DNA from: Corallococcus llansteffanensis
GTDB lineage: Bacteria > Myxococcota > Myxococcia > Myxococcales > Myxococcaceae
Assembly (NCBI RefSeq): GCF_003612055.1
Contig: NZ_RAWB01000009.1
Location: 1 to 49,320 of the forward strand
Direction of reading: 5' to 3'
Length of the DNA stretch: 49,320 nt
In this document: piece after piece, positions 40,607 through 48,623 of the stretch
Layout of the letters: each line of letters opens with the position of its first letter
Position numbering within the stretch: the stretch's first letter is position 1
Made by a program: the position numbers and the translations under genes
The notes under the pieces: generated by a model
Told to the model about the DNA's origin: nothing
Seen by the model: the letters and a program-made list of their open reading frames with translations, nothing else
The model's database searches: none

Positions 40607-43006
40607 TCAGGCACCGGTCCCGGGCAGCGACGGCACCGTGTCCCCCGCCGGGTGGCTGGCAGGGGTGCGGACCGGAACGCCCAGCCGCGTGCGGGTGGCG
40701 GCCAGCAGCGGCGGCAGCACCAGCATCTCCGACACCATGCCCAGCAGGATGGCCAGCGCCGTGAGCAGGCCGAACCAGGACACCAGCGGGAACTGCGAGA
40801 GCATCAGCACGCCGAAGCCCATGGTGAAGACGAGCGTGGAGATGGACACGCCCGCGCCCTTCACGAGCATCGTCTCGCGCAGCGCGCGCTCCCGGTCGTC
40901 GTGCTCCGCGAGCCGCGAGCGGAAGTACTCCAGGAAGTGGATGGTGTCGTCCACCACGATGCCCAGCGCGATGGAGGCGATCATCGACGTGGCCTCGTTG
41001 AGCGGCACGCCGATCCACCCCATCACGCCCAGGATGACGATGACGGGCCAGATGTTGGACGGGATGCTGAAGAGGCCCGCGCGCACCGAGCGCAGCACGA
41101 TGAAGATGGGCCCGAAGATGAGGATGAACGCCAGCCCCAGGCTGCCCATCTGGCTCTGCACCAGCCGGTCGATGGTGTTCACGAGCATCCGGTTGTCGCC
41201 CGTGGCCACCGCCGCGTAGCCGTCCGACGCCGGGAAGTGCTTCACGAGGTACGCGTCCACCTGGTCGAAGATGACGTTCTGCTTCGCGACGCTGTGCTCG
41301 TTGTAGCGCACCACCACGCGCGCCCAGCCGCGCGACGGGTCCAGGTACTCCGCGAAGCTGTCGTCGCCGTTGAGCAGCAAGAGCTGCGCGGTCTGCTCGC
41401 GCGTCTCCGGCAGCCGGTACTCCTTCGGATCATCCCCGAAGAAGCCGCGGTGCATCAGCTTGATGTAGTCCGCGGGCGACGTGACGACCTTCGCGTTGAG
41501 GTCCTTGCGCAGGAACTCCTCCAGCGCCTCCACGCGCTGGAGCGCCTCCGGCTCCAGGAAGTGCCCCTCCTTGTCGTGCTTGAGGGAGATGACGAGCGCG
41601 CTGGCGCCGCCCAGGCGGTTGTCCACCAGCTCCGTGGCCGCGCGCACCGGCGTCGCGTGCCCCAGGTTCTCCTGGAGGTTGGAGTCCGTGTAGATGCGCG
41701 GGATGCCCGCGGCGCCCAGCACCAGCAGGACGATGCTGACCATGAGGATGGGCAGCGGACGGCGCTGCACCGCGGCCGTGTAGCGGCCCACCCACTTCGT
41801 GAAGAAGGGCGACACGCCCAGGCTGCCGGGCGCCACCCAGAAGGACGGCGGCTTCCACAGCGCCGCCAGCGTCACCATGGTCATCGTGGTCAGGAAGACG
41901 GCCACGATGGCGAGCGCGGACGTGATGCCGAAGTCGCGCAGCGCCGGCATGTTGCTCACCGCGATGGAGCCGAAGCCGATGATGGTGGTGAACTCACACA
42001 TCGTCGCGGGGATGAGCAGCTCCGCCAGCGTGGACTCCACGACCTCCCGGCCGCCCTGCTCCTTCGCGTGGTGCGCCAGCTCCGACAGGAAGTGGATGAG
42101 CAGCGCCGTGGACAGCACCAGCACCACCGGCGCGACGATGACGGACCAGTTCGTCATCGAGCGGCCCAAAAGCGGGAACATGGCCAGGCCCGCCACCAGC
42201 GCCACCATCATGTTGACGAACGCCAGCACCGCGCCCGCGAGCCGGCGGAGGCACACGAGCAGCAGCACGAACATGGAGACCATCAGCGCCGGGATGAAGA
42301 CGTTCAGGTCGCGCTGCATGAACGCGCCCAGCTCCGCGAGGATGGTGGGCGTCCCCGTCACGTAGAAGGCCTTCACGCCGCCGGTGGCCTTCGCCTTCTC
42401 CACCAGGGCCTGCACCTTCGCCACGGTGGCGGTGTTGTCGTCGTCCGACAGGTCCGGGATGAGCCGCACCACGACCATGGCCAGCTTGGGGTCCTGCGGC
42501 GACAGCAGCCCTTCGGAGATGAGCGGGTTGAAGAGGGCCCGCTCACGGATGTGCGCGAGCGCCGCCGCGTCCTGCGGCACCGGCTGCGGCACGAGCGGCT
42601 CCGCGCGGAAGCTCAGGTCCGCGCCCACCACGTCCTTCACGTGCGTGAGGCTGTCCACGCGCGCGACGGGGCGGACCTCCGCGCCGTCCGGGTGCTTGAT
42701 GGTGAGCCCCTGCAGGTCCTCCGACAGCCCGTACACCGTCTCCAGCGCGGGCCGCGAGAAGACGTCATCCGCCTCGTAGGCGAGCACGATGAGGTTGTCG
42801 CCCACGAAGCGTTCAACCACGGTGTCCAGCACCCGCTGCTCCGGCAACGTGCGGTCCGTCAGCGCCTCGAAGCCGGCCTGCATCTTCAGGCGCGGCAGGG
42901 CGCTGGCGCTCACCGCGATGATGGCCAACAAGACGAAGAGCAGCGTCTTGGGGTGTGTCACCATCCACGCGGCGACGCGTTCGACTCGACTGCGGGGGGT
43001 CATCAT
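40607..43006 (-). CDS. MMPL/RND superfamily transporter
   Basis: A 799-residue inner-membrane permease with about 12 membrane segments in two halves. Each half has a large periplasmic loop between its first and second segments (about 38-215 and 435-610). The start RVERVAAWMVTHPKTLLFVLLAIIAVSASALPRL is of the COG1033 RND type. Residues about 200-400 and 610-780 are hydrophobic helices with family stretches GRSMTNWSVIVAPVVLVLST and ASMIASIALGIVVDDTIHFLE. The acidic pair in the latter corresponds to the proton-relay site. Substrates of such proteins are lipids and hopanoids (for example HpnN) or lipopeptides. Two adjacent ATG codons start the frame; neither has a strong ribosome site. A cytochrome gene ends 48 bases upstream on the same strand. 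Confidence 0.92.
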   Translation of the reverse strand: MMTPRSRVERVAAWMVTHPKTLLFVLLAIIAVSASALPRLKMQAGFEALTDRTLPEQRVLDTVVERFVGDNLIVLAYEADDVFSRPALETVYGLSEDLQGLTIKHPDGAEVRPVARVDSLTHVKDVVGADLSFRAEPLVPQPVPQDAAALAHIRERALFNPLISEGLLSPQDPKLAMVVVRLIPDLSDDDNTATVAKVQALVEKAKATGGVKAFYVTGTPTILAELGAFMQRDLNVFIPALMVSMFVLLLVCLRRLAGAVLAFVNMMVALVAGLAMFPLLGRSMTNWSVIVAPVVLVLSTALLIHFLSELAHHAKEQGGREVVESTLAELLIPATMCEFTTIIGFGSIAVSNMPALRDFGITSALAIVAVFLTTMTMVTLAALWKPPSFWVAPGSLGVSPFFTKWVGRYTAAVQRRPLPILMVSIVLLVLGAAGIPRIYTDSNLQENLGHATPVRAATELVDNRLGGASALVISLKHDKEGHFLEPEALQRVEALEEFLRKDLNAKVVTSPADYIKLMHRGFFGDDPKEYRLPETREQTAQLLLLNGDDSFAEYLDPSRGWARVVVRYNEHSVAKQNVIFDQVDAYLVKHFPASDGYAAVATGDNRMLVNTIDRLVQSQMGSLGLAFILIFGPIFIVLRSVRAGLFSIPSNIWPVIVILGVMGWIGVPLNEATSMIASIALGIVVDDTIHFLEYFRSRLAEHDDRERALRETMLVKGAGVSISTLVFTMGFGVLMLSQFPLVSWFGLLTALAILLGMVSEMLVLPPLLAATRTRLGVPVRTPASHPAGDTVPSLPGTGA

Positions 43007-43054
43007 GGGGGAGTCCAGAGCAGGGGGGCCGCGTTATACCAGAACGTCCTGGAT

Positions 43055-44257
43055 CTAGGGGATCAGGGCGGCCTGCTCTTGCACCCAGCCGGCGAGCGAG
43101 AGGGCCTGCGTTTCGTCCAGCAGCTCGCTGTAGGTGGGCATCTGCGTGCCGGGCGCGATGGACTCCGGGTTGCGGATCCACTTCGCCACTTCCACCGTGG
43201 GCTTCGCGCGCGACTGCTTGAGCATGGCGCGGAACTTGGCGCCCTCCTGGTGGCACACCGCGCAGCCCAGGCTGGTGAAGAGCTGCTCGGGGGTGCCCTG
43301 CGCGGCCTTCACGCGCGGGACGCTGCCCTGGGGAATCTCATGGTCGATGGCGGGCAGGCTTTCGAAGAAGCGGAAGAGCGCCTCCGCCTCCACGTCGTCC
43401 ATGCCGCGGAAGCGGCGCATGGGCGGGCGCATCACGTACCCATTGGGCGTGATGCCTTCACGCATGGCGCGGGTGAACTGCGGCTGCGTCCATCCCTTGA
43501 GCCCCGTTTCGTGGGGGGTGAGGTTGCTGGAGTAGACGACGCTCGTGGGGGTCTCCGAGTACTTGAAGCCGCCGGAGAAGGCCTTGTCGCCGTCCACCTT
43601 CGACGGGTTGAGGCCCGGCGTGTGGCAGCCCGCGCACTCATAGACGTTGTGCGCCAGGTAGCGGCCGTACTCCACCGTCGCGCCCCTGGGGGGCGCCTTC
43701 AGGCCGGACGCGGGACGGTCGAGCGGCACCTTGCCCAGCATCACCGCCATCACGACCTTGCCCAGCGGGCCCGTCTCCGACTTCGGCTGCGCCTGCGGAT
43801 CCGCGGCGAAGAGCGCGTCGTCGGAGCGCATGAAGCCCATCACCGCGGACAGGTCCGCGTCATCCAGGCCGTAGTGGCCCATGATGAGGACGCGCCGGCC
43901 GTCGCGCTTGATGCCGTAGCGGATGGCGCGCGCCAGCTCCCCGTCGCTCATCGCGCCGATGCCCGCCTCGCGGTGCGCGGTGATGTTGGCCGAGTAGAAC
44001 TTCCCGAGGAACGACGGCACGCCCTTCATGGCGCCGCCCGTCACCCGGCCGCTGCTGTCCTGCCGGTGGCAGTCCTCGCAGACGGCGCGGAAGATGGCGC
44101 GCCCGTGCTCGACCTGGGTCGGGTCGGTGGCGGCGACCAGCGGCGGCAGCGGCGCGTCCACGACCTCGGACACCTTCGAGCCGCCCCAGAAGCCCATGCC
44201 CACCACCGCCAGCAGCAGCAGCGCCAGGAGTGCGCCCAGCGTCTTCAGAACCTTCAT
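43055..44257 (-). CDS. Membrane-anchored tri-haem cytochrome c
   Basis: A 400-residue protein with an N-terminal membrane anchor (LGALLALLLLAVVGMGFW) and three haem-binding sites facing the periplasm: C60-ED-C63-H64, C208-AG-C211-H212 and C332-AV-C335-H336. Each domain has a likely axial Met, for example TQMPTY near the C-terminus. The three-domain arrangement is that of cytochrome subunits of membrane dehydrogenases (alcohol, gluconate), which pass electrons to the respiratory chain. No dehydrogenase gene is adjacent; instead it lies between the lipid-synthesis genes and the MMPL transporter of the same strand. It may serve an oxidative step on the product. The start at 44257 opens the anchor. 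Confidence 0.88.
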   Translation of the reverse strand: MKVLKTLGALLALLLLAVVGMGFWGGSKVSEVVDAPLPPLVAATDPTQVEHGRAIFRAVCEDCHRQDSSGRVTGGAMKGVPSFLGKFYSANITAHREAGIGAMSDGELARAIRYGIKRDGRRVLIMGHYGLDDADLSAVMGFMRSDDALFAADPQAQPKSETGPLGKVVMAVMLGKVPLDRPASGLKAPPRGATVEYGRYLAHNVYECAGCHTPGLNPSKVDGDKAFSGGFKYSETPTSVVYSSNLTPHETGLKGWTQPQFTRAMREGITPNGYVMRPPMRRFRGMDDVEAEALFRFFESLPAIDHEIPQGSVPRVKAAQGTPEQLFTSLGCAVCHQEGAKFRAMLKQSRAKPTVEVAKWIRNPESIAPGTQMPTYSELLDETQALSLAGWVQEQAALIP

Positions 44258-44313
44258 CGCCAAGGGAGACCTTCCTCTTTCATCGGGCAGCATGCCCACG
44301 CGGGGGTGTCGTC

Positions 44314-44718
44314 TTATCCCAGGTCGCGCTGGAACGCGTAGGCGTCGTCCAGCAGCAACGAGGACTCCAGGATGTGGCCTTCACGGACCCGGGTCATCAA
44401 GCAACCCCCCAGCTCCACCGGGGCACGGCCGGGCGACGCAGGGGCCGTCACCCGGAAGCGTGCGTAGACATGCTCGGGGCCCGGGACGACGTGGGCCACC
44501 TCCAGGCGAGCGCCCCGGGCGGAGAGCAGCGCCGCGAAGTCGCGCACGAAGCGCCCCACGTGCTCCGGGCCCCGGTGCTCGCCCGCCAGGGGCACGTCGC
44601 CCCGGAAGCGGAACACGGAGGCCTCGTCCAGGTAGCCGGAGAGCGTGGCGGCATCCGCGCCCGCCAGCGCCTCCAGGCTGCGGCGGGCGACCTCCACCTG
44701 CGACTGGAGCGCGTTCAT
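44314..44718 (-). CDS. SnoaL-like (NTF2-fold) protein
   Basis: A 134-residue, single-domain protein of the SnoaL/NTF2 cone fold. The core F-R-G-D-V-P-L-A-G-E-H-R-G-P-E-H is clearly related to FPGRSPLAGAHKGKDAV in the C-terminal domain of the fusion enzyme just upstream, so the two arose by duplication. Such domains cyclise, dehydrate or merely bind polyketide- or lipid-like substrates. The catalytic residues cannot be assigned. The ATG overlaps the stop of the fusion gene (ATGA) and has GGAGGA about 5 bases before it, giving coupled translation. Likely acts on or binds the product of the fusion enzyme. Confidence 0.82.
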   Translation of the reverse strand: MNALQSQVEVARRSLEALAGADAATLSGYLDEASVFRFRGDVPLAGEHRGPEHVGRFVRDFAALLSARGARLEVAHVVPGPEHVYARFRVTAPASPGRAPVELGGCLMTRVREGHILESSLLLDDAYAFQRDLG

Positions 44719-46766
44719 CGCGTTCCTCCGACGGCCGCCTCGTGCGCTTCGATGAAGCGCGCGCCCTGGGTGACGAACTCGTCGAAGGCGCGCTGGTTGT
44801 CGACGAACCAGTGGGCCTCCACCACCTTGCCGTCCTTGAGGGTGAGCACCTCGCAGATGTCCGCCGACAGGCGCAGGTCCGTGCCCGGCAGGTGCGCGGT
44901 GTTGCTCCAGTAGAGGACCGCGTGGTTCGCGTCCGCGAGCAGCTCCTTGAGCCGCACGTTGAGCGTGCCCACCGTGTAGCGGAACGCGTTGACGAAGAAG
45001 TCCAGCACCGCGTCCTTGCCCTTGTGCGCGCCCGCGAGCGGGCTGCGGCCCGGGAAGTGGTAGACGACGTCCGGGGCGAGCTGCCGCGACAGCGCCGGCA
45101 GGTCCAACGTCACGAAGCCGTCGAAGCCCTCGCGCGCGAGCGTCATGTTGGGGTGCTCGTCCGGCGAGGCCTTGAGCGTCATCACCTCGAAGCTGCCGGA
45201 GAAGTCGCGCTTGAGCCGCGAAAGCTCCCGGGCCACGGTCTCGAGCGTGTGGCGGATCTGCTCTTCGGTGTGAAGCGAGGAGATGAAGAAGCGCAGCCGC
45301 GCGCCGTCGTTGGCCACCGCGGGGTAGATCATGGGCGCCACGTTGATGCCCTGGTCCATCAGGATGCCCGACAGGCGGATGGCCTGGAGCGTGTCCCCCA
45401 CGATGACCGGCACCACGCCGGAGCCGGCCGACGTGCCGGTGTCCAGCCCGTACTCCCGCGCGAGCGACAGGAAGAGCTTCACGCGTTCGTGCAGCCGCGT
45501 CACCCGCTCCGGCTCGCGCTGCATGACCTGGATGGCCGCGAGCGCCGCCGCCGCGTTCGACGGGGGCATGCCCACGCTGTAGATGAAGCCCGGCGACGTG
45601 TAGCGCAGGTACTCCACCAGCTTGCGCGAGCCCGCGATGTAGCCGCCGCAGCTCGCCAGCGACTTGCTGAGCGTGCCCATCCACAGGTCCACGTCCCGGC
45701 CATCCACGCCGAAGTGCTCCCCCACCCCGCGCCCCGTCTTGCCGAGCACGCCCAGCGAGTGCGCCTCGTCCACCATCAGGAAGGCGCGGTGGCGCTTCTT
45801 CAGGGCCACGAGCGCGGCCAGGTCCGGCACGTCGCCGTCCGCGCTGTACACGCCCTCCACGACGATGAGCACGTTGGCGTGGTCCCCGCGCCGGCGCGTC
45901 AAGAGCGCGTCCAGCCCCGCCAGGTCCTGATGCCGGAACGGCAGCCGCGTGGCGCCGGACAGCTCCGCGCCCCCCAGCACGCTGTCGTGGATGAGCTCGT
46001 CGTAGACGATGAGGTCCTGCGGGCCGAACATGTGCCCCAGCGTCGTCACGTTGGTGGCGTGGCCGCCCACGTAGACGAGCGCGTCCTCCGCGCCCACCAG
46101 CTTCGCGAGCGCCGCCTCCAGCTCCACGTGCACCGGCCGCTCGCCGGAGATGAGGCGGCTGGCCGACACGGACGTGCCATAGCGGTCGATGGCGTCCTTC
46201 GCCGCCGCCGACACGTCCGGGTGGCCGGACAGGCCCAGGTAGTTGTAGCTGGCGAAGTTGACGACCTCGCGCTGGCCGATAATGGCGCGGTCGCCGTTGA
46301 TGCCCTCGCACCGGCGGAAGTACGGGTTGCCCACGCCCGGCACGTCCAAGAGCCGCAGGCGCCGGCTGTTGTTCTTCACGTCGTCGTCGTCCGCGAAGCT
46401 GGGGGCCGCGCTCGTCGTCTGCGGCTCCACGCGCACGCGGTTGGTCATGACGTTGGCGCTGCCCTGCGCCGCCGCCTGGCCCAGGTGCTGGGCGAGCTGC
46501 GAGATGGTGGGGTAGTCCCACACGAGCGTGCTCGCGAGCCGGCGCTCCAGCAGGTCCTCCAGGTCGCCCGACAGCGTCACCGCCTCCACGGAGTCCAGGC
46601 CATAGCGCGTGAGCGGCACCTTGACGTCGATCTCCTGGGCCGAGCGCTGCATCAGCGTCGCGATGCGCTGGACGAGCCAGCTCTCGATCTGCTGCGCGCT
46701 TCCCCCGGGCCGGAGCTCGGGGGTGGCGCCATCCTGGGCGGAAACGGAAGTGTCTTGGGCGTTCAC
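44715..46766 (-). CDS. ACP / alpha-oxoamine synthase (KAPA-synthase, serine palmitoyltransferase-like) / SnoaL-like fusion
   Basis: A 683-residue three-domain enzyme. Residues about 25-97 form an acyl carrier protein with the phosphopantetheine Ser59 in YGLDSVEAV. Residues about 150-515 are a PLP-dependent alpha-oxoamine synthase: FASYNYLGLSGHP, VDEAHSLGVLG (D333, H336) and the Schiff-base Lys K368 in GTLSKSLASCGGY. Residues about 540-670 are SnoaL-like. Such enzymes condense an acyl thioester with an amino acid and release CO2, giving an alpha-amino ketone; serine gives the 3-keto-sphinganine type. Carrying its own ACP, it probably takes the acyl group from that domain. GTG start with GAGGGA upstream. 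Operon with an AMP ligase and an acyl-CoA dehydrogenase. Which amino acid is used cannot be read from the sequence. Confidence 0.92.
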   Translation of the reverse strand: MNAQDTSVSAQDGATPELRPGGSAQQIESWLVQRIATLMQRSAQEIDVKVPLTRYGLDSVEAVTLSGDLEDLLERRLASTLVWDYPTISQLAQHLGQAAAQGSANVMTNRVRVEPQTTSAAPSFADDDDVKNNSRRLRLLDVPGVGNPYFRRCEGINGDRAIIGQREVVNFASYNYLGLSGHPDVSAAAKDAIDRYGTSVSASRLISGERPVHVELEAALAKLVGAEDALVYVGGHATNVTTLGHMFGPQDLIVYDELIHDSVLGGAELSGATRLPFRHQDLAGLDALLTRRRGDHANVLIVVEGVYSADGDVPDLAALVALKKRHRAFLMVDEAHSLGVLGKTGRGVGEHFGVDGRDVDLWMGTLSKSLASCGGYIAGSRKLVEYLRYTSPGFIYSVGMPPSNAAAALAAIQVMQREPERVTRLHERVKLFLSLAREYGLDTGTSAGSGVVPVIVGDTLQAIRLSGILMDQGINVAPMIYPAVANDGARLRFFISSLHTEEQIRHTLETVARELSRLKRDFSGSFEVMTLKASPDEHPNMTLAREGFDGFVTLDLPALSRQLAPDVVYHFPGRSPLAGAHKGKDAVLDFFVNAFRYTVGTLNVRLKELLADANHAVLYWSNTAHLPGTDLRLSADICEVLTLKDGKVVEAHWFVDNQRAFDEFVTQGARFIEAHEAAVGGTR

Positions 46767-46828
46767 GGTGCGTCCCTCGGGGGAAAGGAACTGCGGGGGT
46801 GCTGCAGGGGGAGAAACAGGCTGCCCGG

Positions 46829-48589
46829 TCAGGCCACCTGGAGAGGCTGAAGGGAGAAGAGCTGGCGCGCGTCGTGGCGGCGGACGAGCTCGGAGGTCAG
46901 GGAGTCATAGAGGCCCGGCGGCGGCTCGGGGGCGTCCAGCGACCCGGCCTCGCGCAGCAGGCGCGACAGGGCCAGGATGAGCCAGGCCCCCGCTTCGAAG
47001 AAGCCACCCTGCGTCCGGGCGTTGCGCACCCACAGGTGCAGGCAGGACGCGGCGCTGAAGAGCACCGCGTAGCGCCGCGCCAGGTCGAAGAGCTCCGGCG
47101 ACGTGGCGAAGGCCCGCCCGGCGCGCGTCGCCAGCTGGAGCACCGCCTGCGCGTGCGCGCCCTGCTCCTTGATGAGGCACCGCGCCAGCGCCAGCAGCAC
47201 GCCCCGGTGGGACTCGTCCAGGTGCCCCACCTGGCCCTCCAGTCGCTGCACGGCGTCCGGCAGCCCCAGGAAGACCTCGTCGGGGCCGCGCGCCACCAGG
47301 TCCAGGCGCTGCGGATCCAGGGGCGGCACGCGCTGGGACAGCGTGAACAGGTTCTCCAGCCGCGCGTCCAGGTCCGGCACGCCGGTGCCCTTCAGGGTGC
47401 CCTGGCAGAGCGCGCGGAGCTGGAGCCCCAGCGAGTGCAGGTTCACCGGCGCGCTGCCGTCGAAGATGCCGATGAGCAGGTTGTCCCGGTAGAAGCGCTG
47501 GAAGGCGCCCCAGTCGTGCCGGTCCCGCATGTAGAAGCGCGCGCCCTGCACGGCGGTGAGCCGCTGGAAGGCCCGCTCCGACAGCGACGGCACGAAGTAC
47601 TTCGCGATGGCGGACCAGGCCGCGAAGCGCTCGGGGGCCACGTGCACGCCGCGCAGGACGGTCTGCGCCACCGCGTCGGCGACGAGCCCGTCCAGGAACG
47701 AATCCGCGCACGCGCGCGACACGCTGGGGATGGCGAACACCGTGTCGCCGTAGAGCCTGCGGCCGCGCGCCAGGTTCAGCGTGGTGCGAAGCCCCGTGTC
47801 CGCCGCGCCCAGCGCCAGGCCGGAGCACAGCGCGCGCGTGATGTGCAGCGCCTTGAGCGCCAGCTCCAGGCCGCCGCCCTCCGGTCCCAGCCGGTCGTCG
47901 TCGCGCGCGAGGCAGTCCGTGAAGCGCACGCCGCTGATGTCACAGCCGCGCACGCCCACCGTGGGCACGCGCGGGAGCGGCGCGTGGGTGCCGGGCTCCA
48001 GCTGCGCCTTGTCCAGCATGAACAGCGACAGGCCCCGGGGGCCGCCCAAAGGGTCGGTGCGCGCGAGCACCATGTAGCCCTCGCCCCGGGTGGCGCGGTT
48101 GATGGGCCACTTCTCACCGGTGATGCGGTAGCCCCCCGCGACGCGACGCGCCGTCGTCGCGCCCGACAACAAATCCGCGCCGTGCGCCTCCTCCGAGTAC
48201 GCGAGGCACGGGCTGTGGCCCGCGCGCAGGAACGCCGCCTGCCGCCGCTTCTGCGCGTCGGTGCCGCCCAGCCACGTGAGCGTGGACCAGGCCAGCGTGC
48301 TGGAGGACACCGTCACCGTCAGGTCCCGCCGCGCGAGCAGGCGCGCGAGCAGCAGGAGCTGCTCGTAGGACTCGAAGCGCCCCCCGTACTCCGTGGGGAT
48401 GTAGAACTCCGGGAGCCCCAGCGCGTGCAGCGACTGGATGGCCTCCTGGGGGAAGCGCTCCTCCTCGTCCAGCCGCGCGCCGCGCGCCAGCGACAGGGGG
48501 CTCTCCTCGTCCCACGGGCTGCCCAGCCTGCGCTCCAGCTCTTCCGCCCATTGCTGCGTGGAGGGGGGTGGAATGGGATGGCTCGGCAC
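46829..48589 (-). CDS. Acyl-CoA dehydrogenase family flavoprotein
   Basis: A 586-residue protein with the acyl-CoA dehydrogenase fold: helical N-domain (about 20-125), beta-domain with FAD-contact stretches YSEEAHGADLLSG and GYRITGEKWPINRA, a C-terminal helical domain, and RFYRDNLLIGIFDGSAPVNL, the adenine-binding segment. After residue about 420 it extends by some 160 residues, longer than the typical 380-400. The usual catalytic Glu cannot be placed with confidence. In an operon with an acyl ligase and an ACP-oxoamine synthase it may put a double bond into the acyl chain on a carrier protein before or after condensation. GTG at 48589 has GGAGGAG 9 bases upstream; the frame continues to 48685 only through the end of the ligase gene. 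Confidence 0.88.
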   Translation of the reverse strand: MPSHPIPPPSTQQWAEELERRLGSPWDEESPLSLARGARLDEEERFPQEAIQSLHALGLPEFYIPTEYGGRFESYEQLLLLARLLARRDLTVTVSSSTLAWSTLTWLGGTDAQKRRQAAFLRAGHSPCLAYSEEAHGADLLSGATTARRVAGGYRITGEKWPINRATRGEGYMVLARTDPLGGPRGLSLFMLDKAQLEPGTHAPLPRVPTVGVRGCDISGVRFTDCLARDDDRLGPEGGGLELALKALHITRALCSGLALGAADTGLRTTLNLARGRRLYGDTVFAIPSVSRACADSFLDGLVADAVAQTVLRGVHVAPERFAAWSAIAKYFVPSLSERAFQRLTAVQGARFYMRDRHDWGAFQRFYRDNLLIGIFDGSAPVNLHSLGLQLRALCQGTLKGTGVPDLDARLENLFTLSQRVPPLDPQRLDLVARGPDEVFLGLPDAVQRLEGQVGHLDESHRGVLLALARCLIKEQGAHAQAVLQLATRAGRAFATSPELFDLARRYAVLFSAASCLHLWVRNARTQGGFFEAGAWLILALSRLLREAGSLDAPEPPPGLYDSLTSELVRRHDARQLFSLQPLQVA

Positions 48590-48623
48590 GGGGTGGCTCC
48601 TCCGGGCTGCGTGGGGCTGACGG

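Noticed and set aside
40307-44341. 1344-codon open frame antisense to the MMPL and cytochrome genes
   Set aside because: Same reason: His/Gln/Arg-rich shadow crossing several real genes on the other strand.
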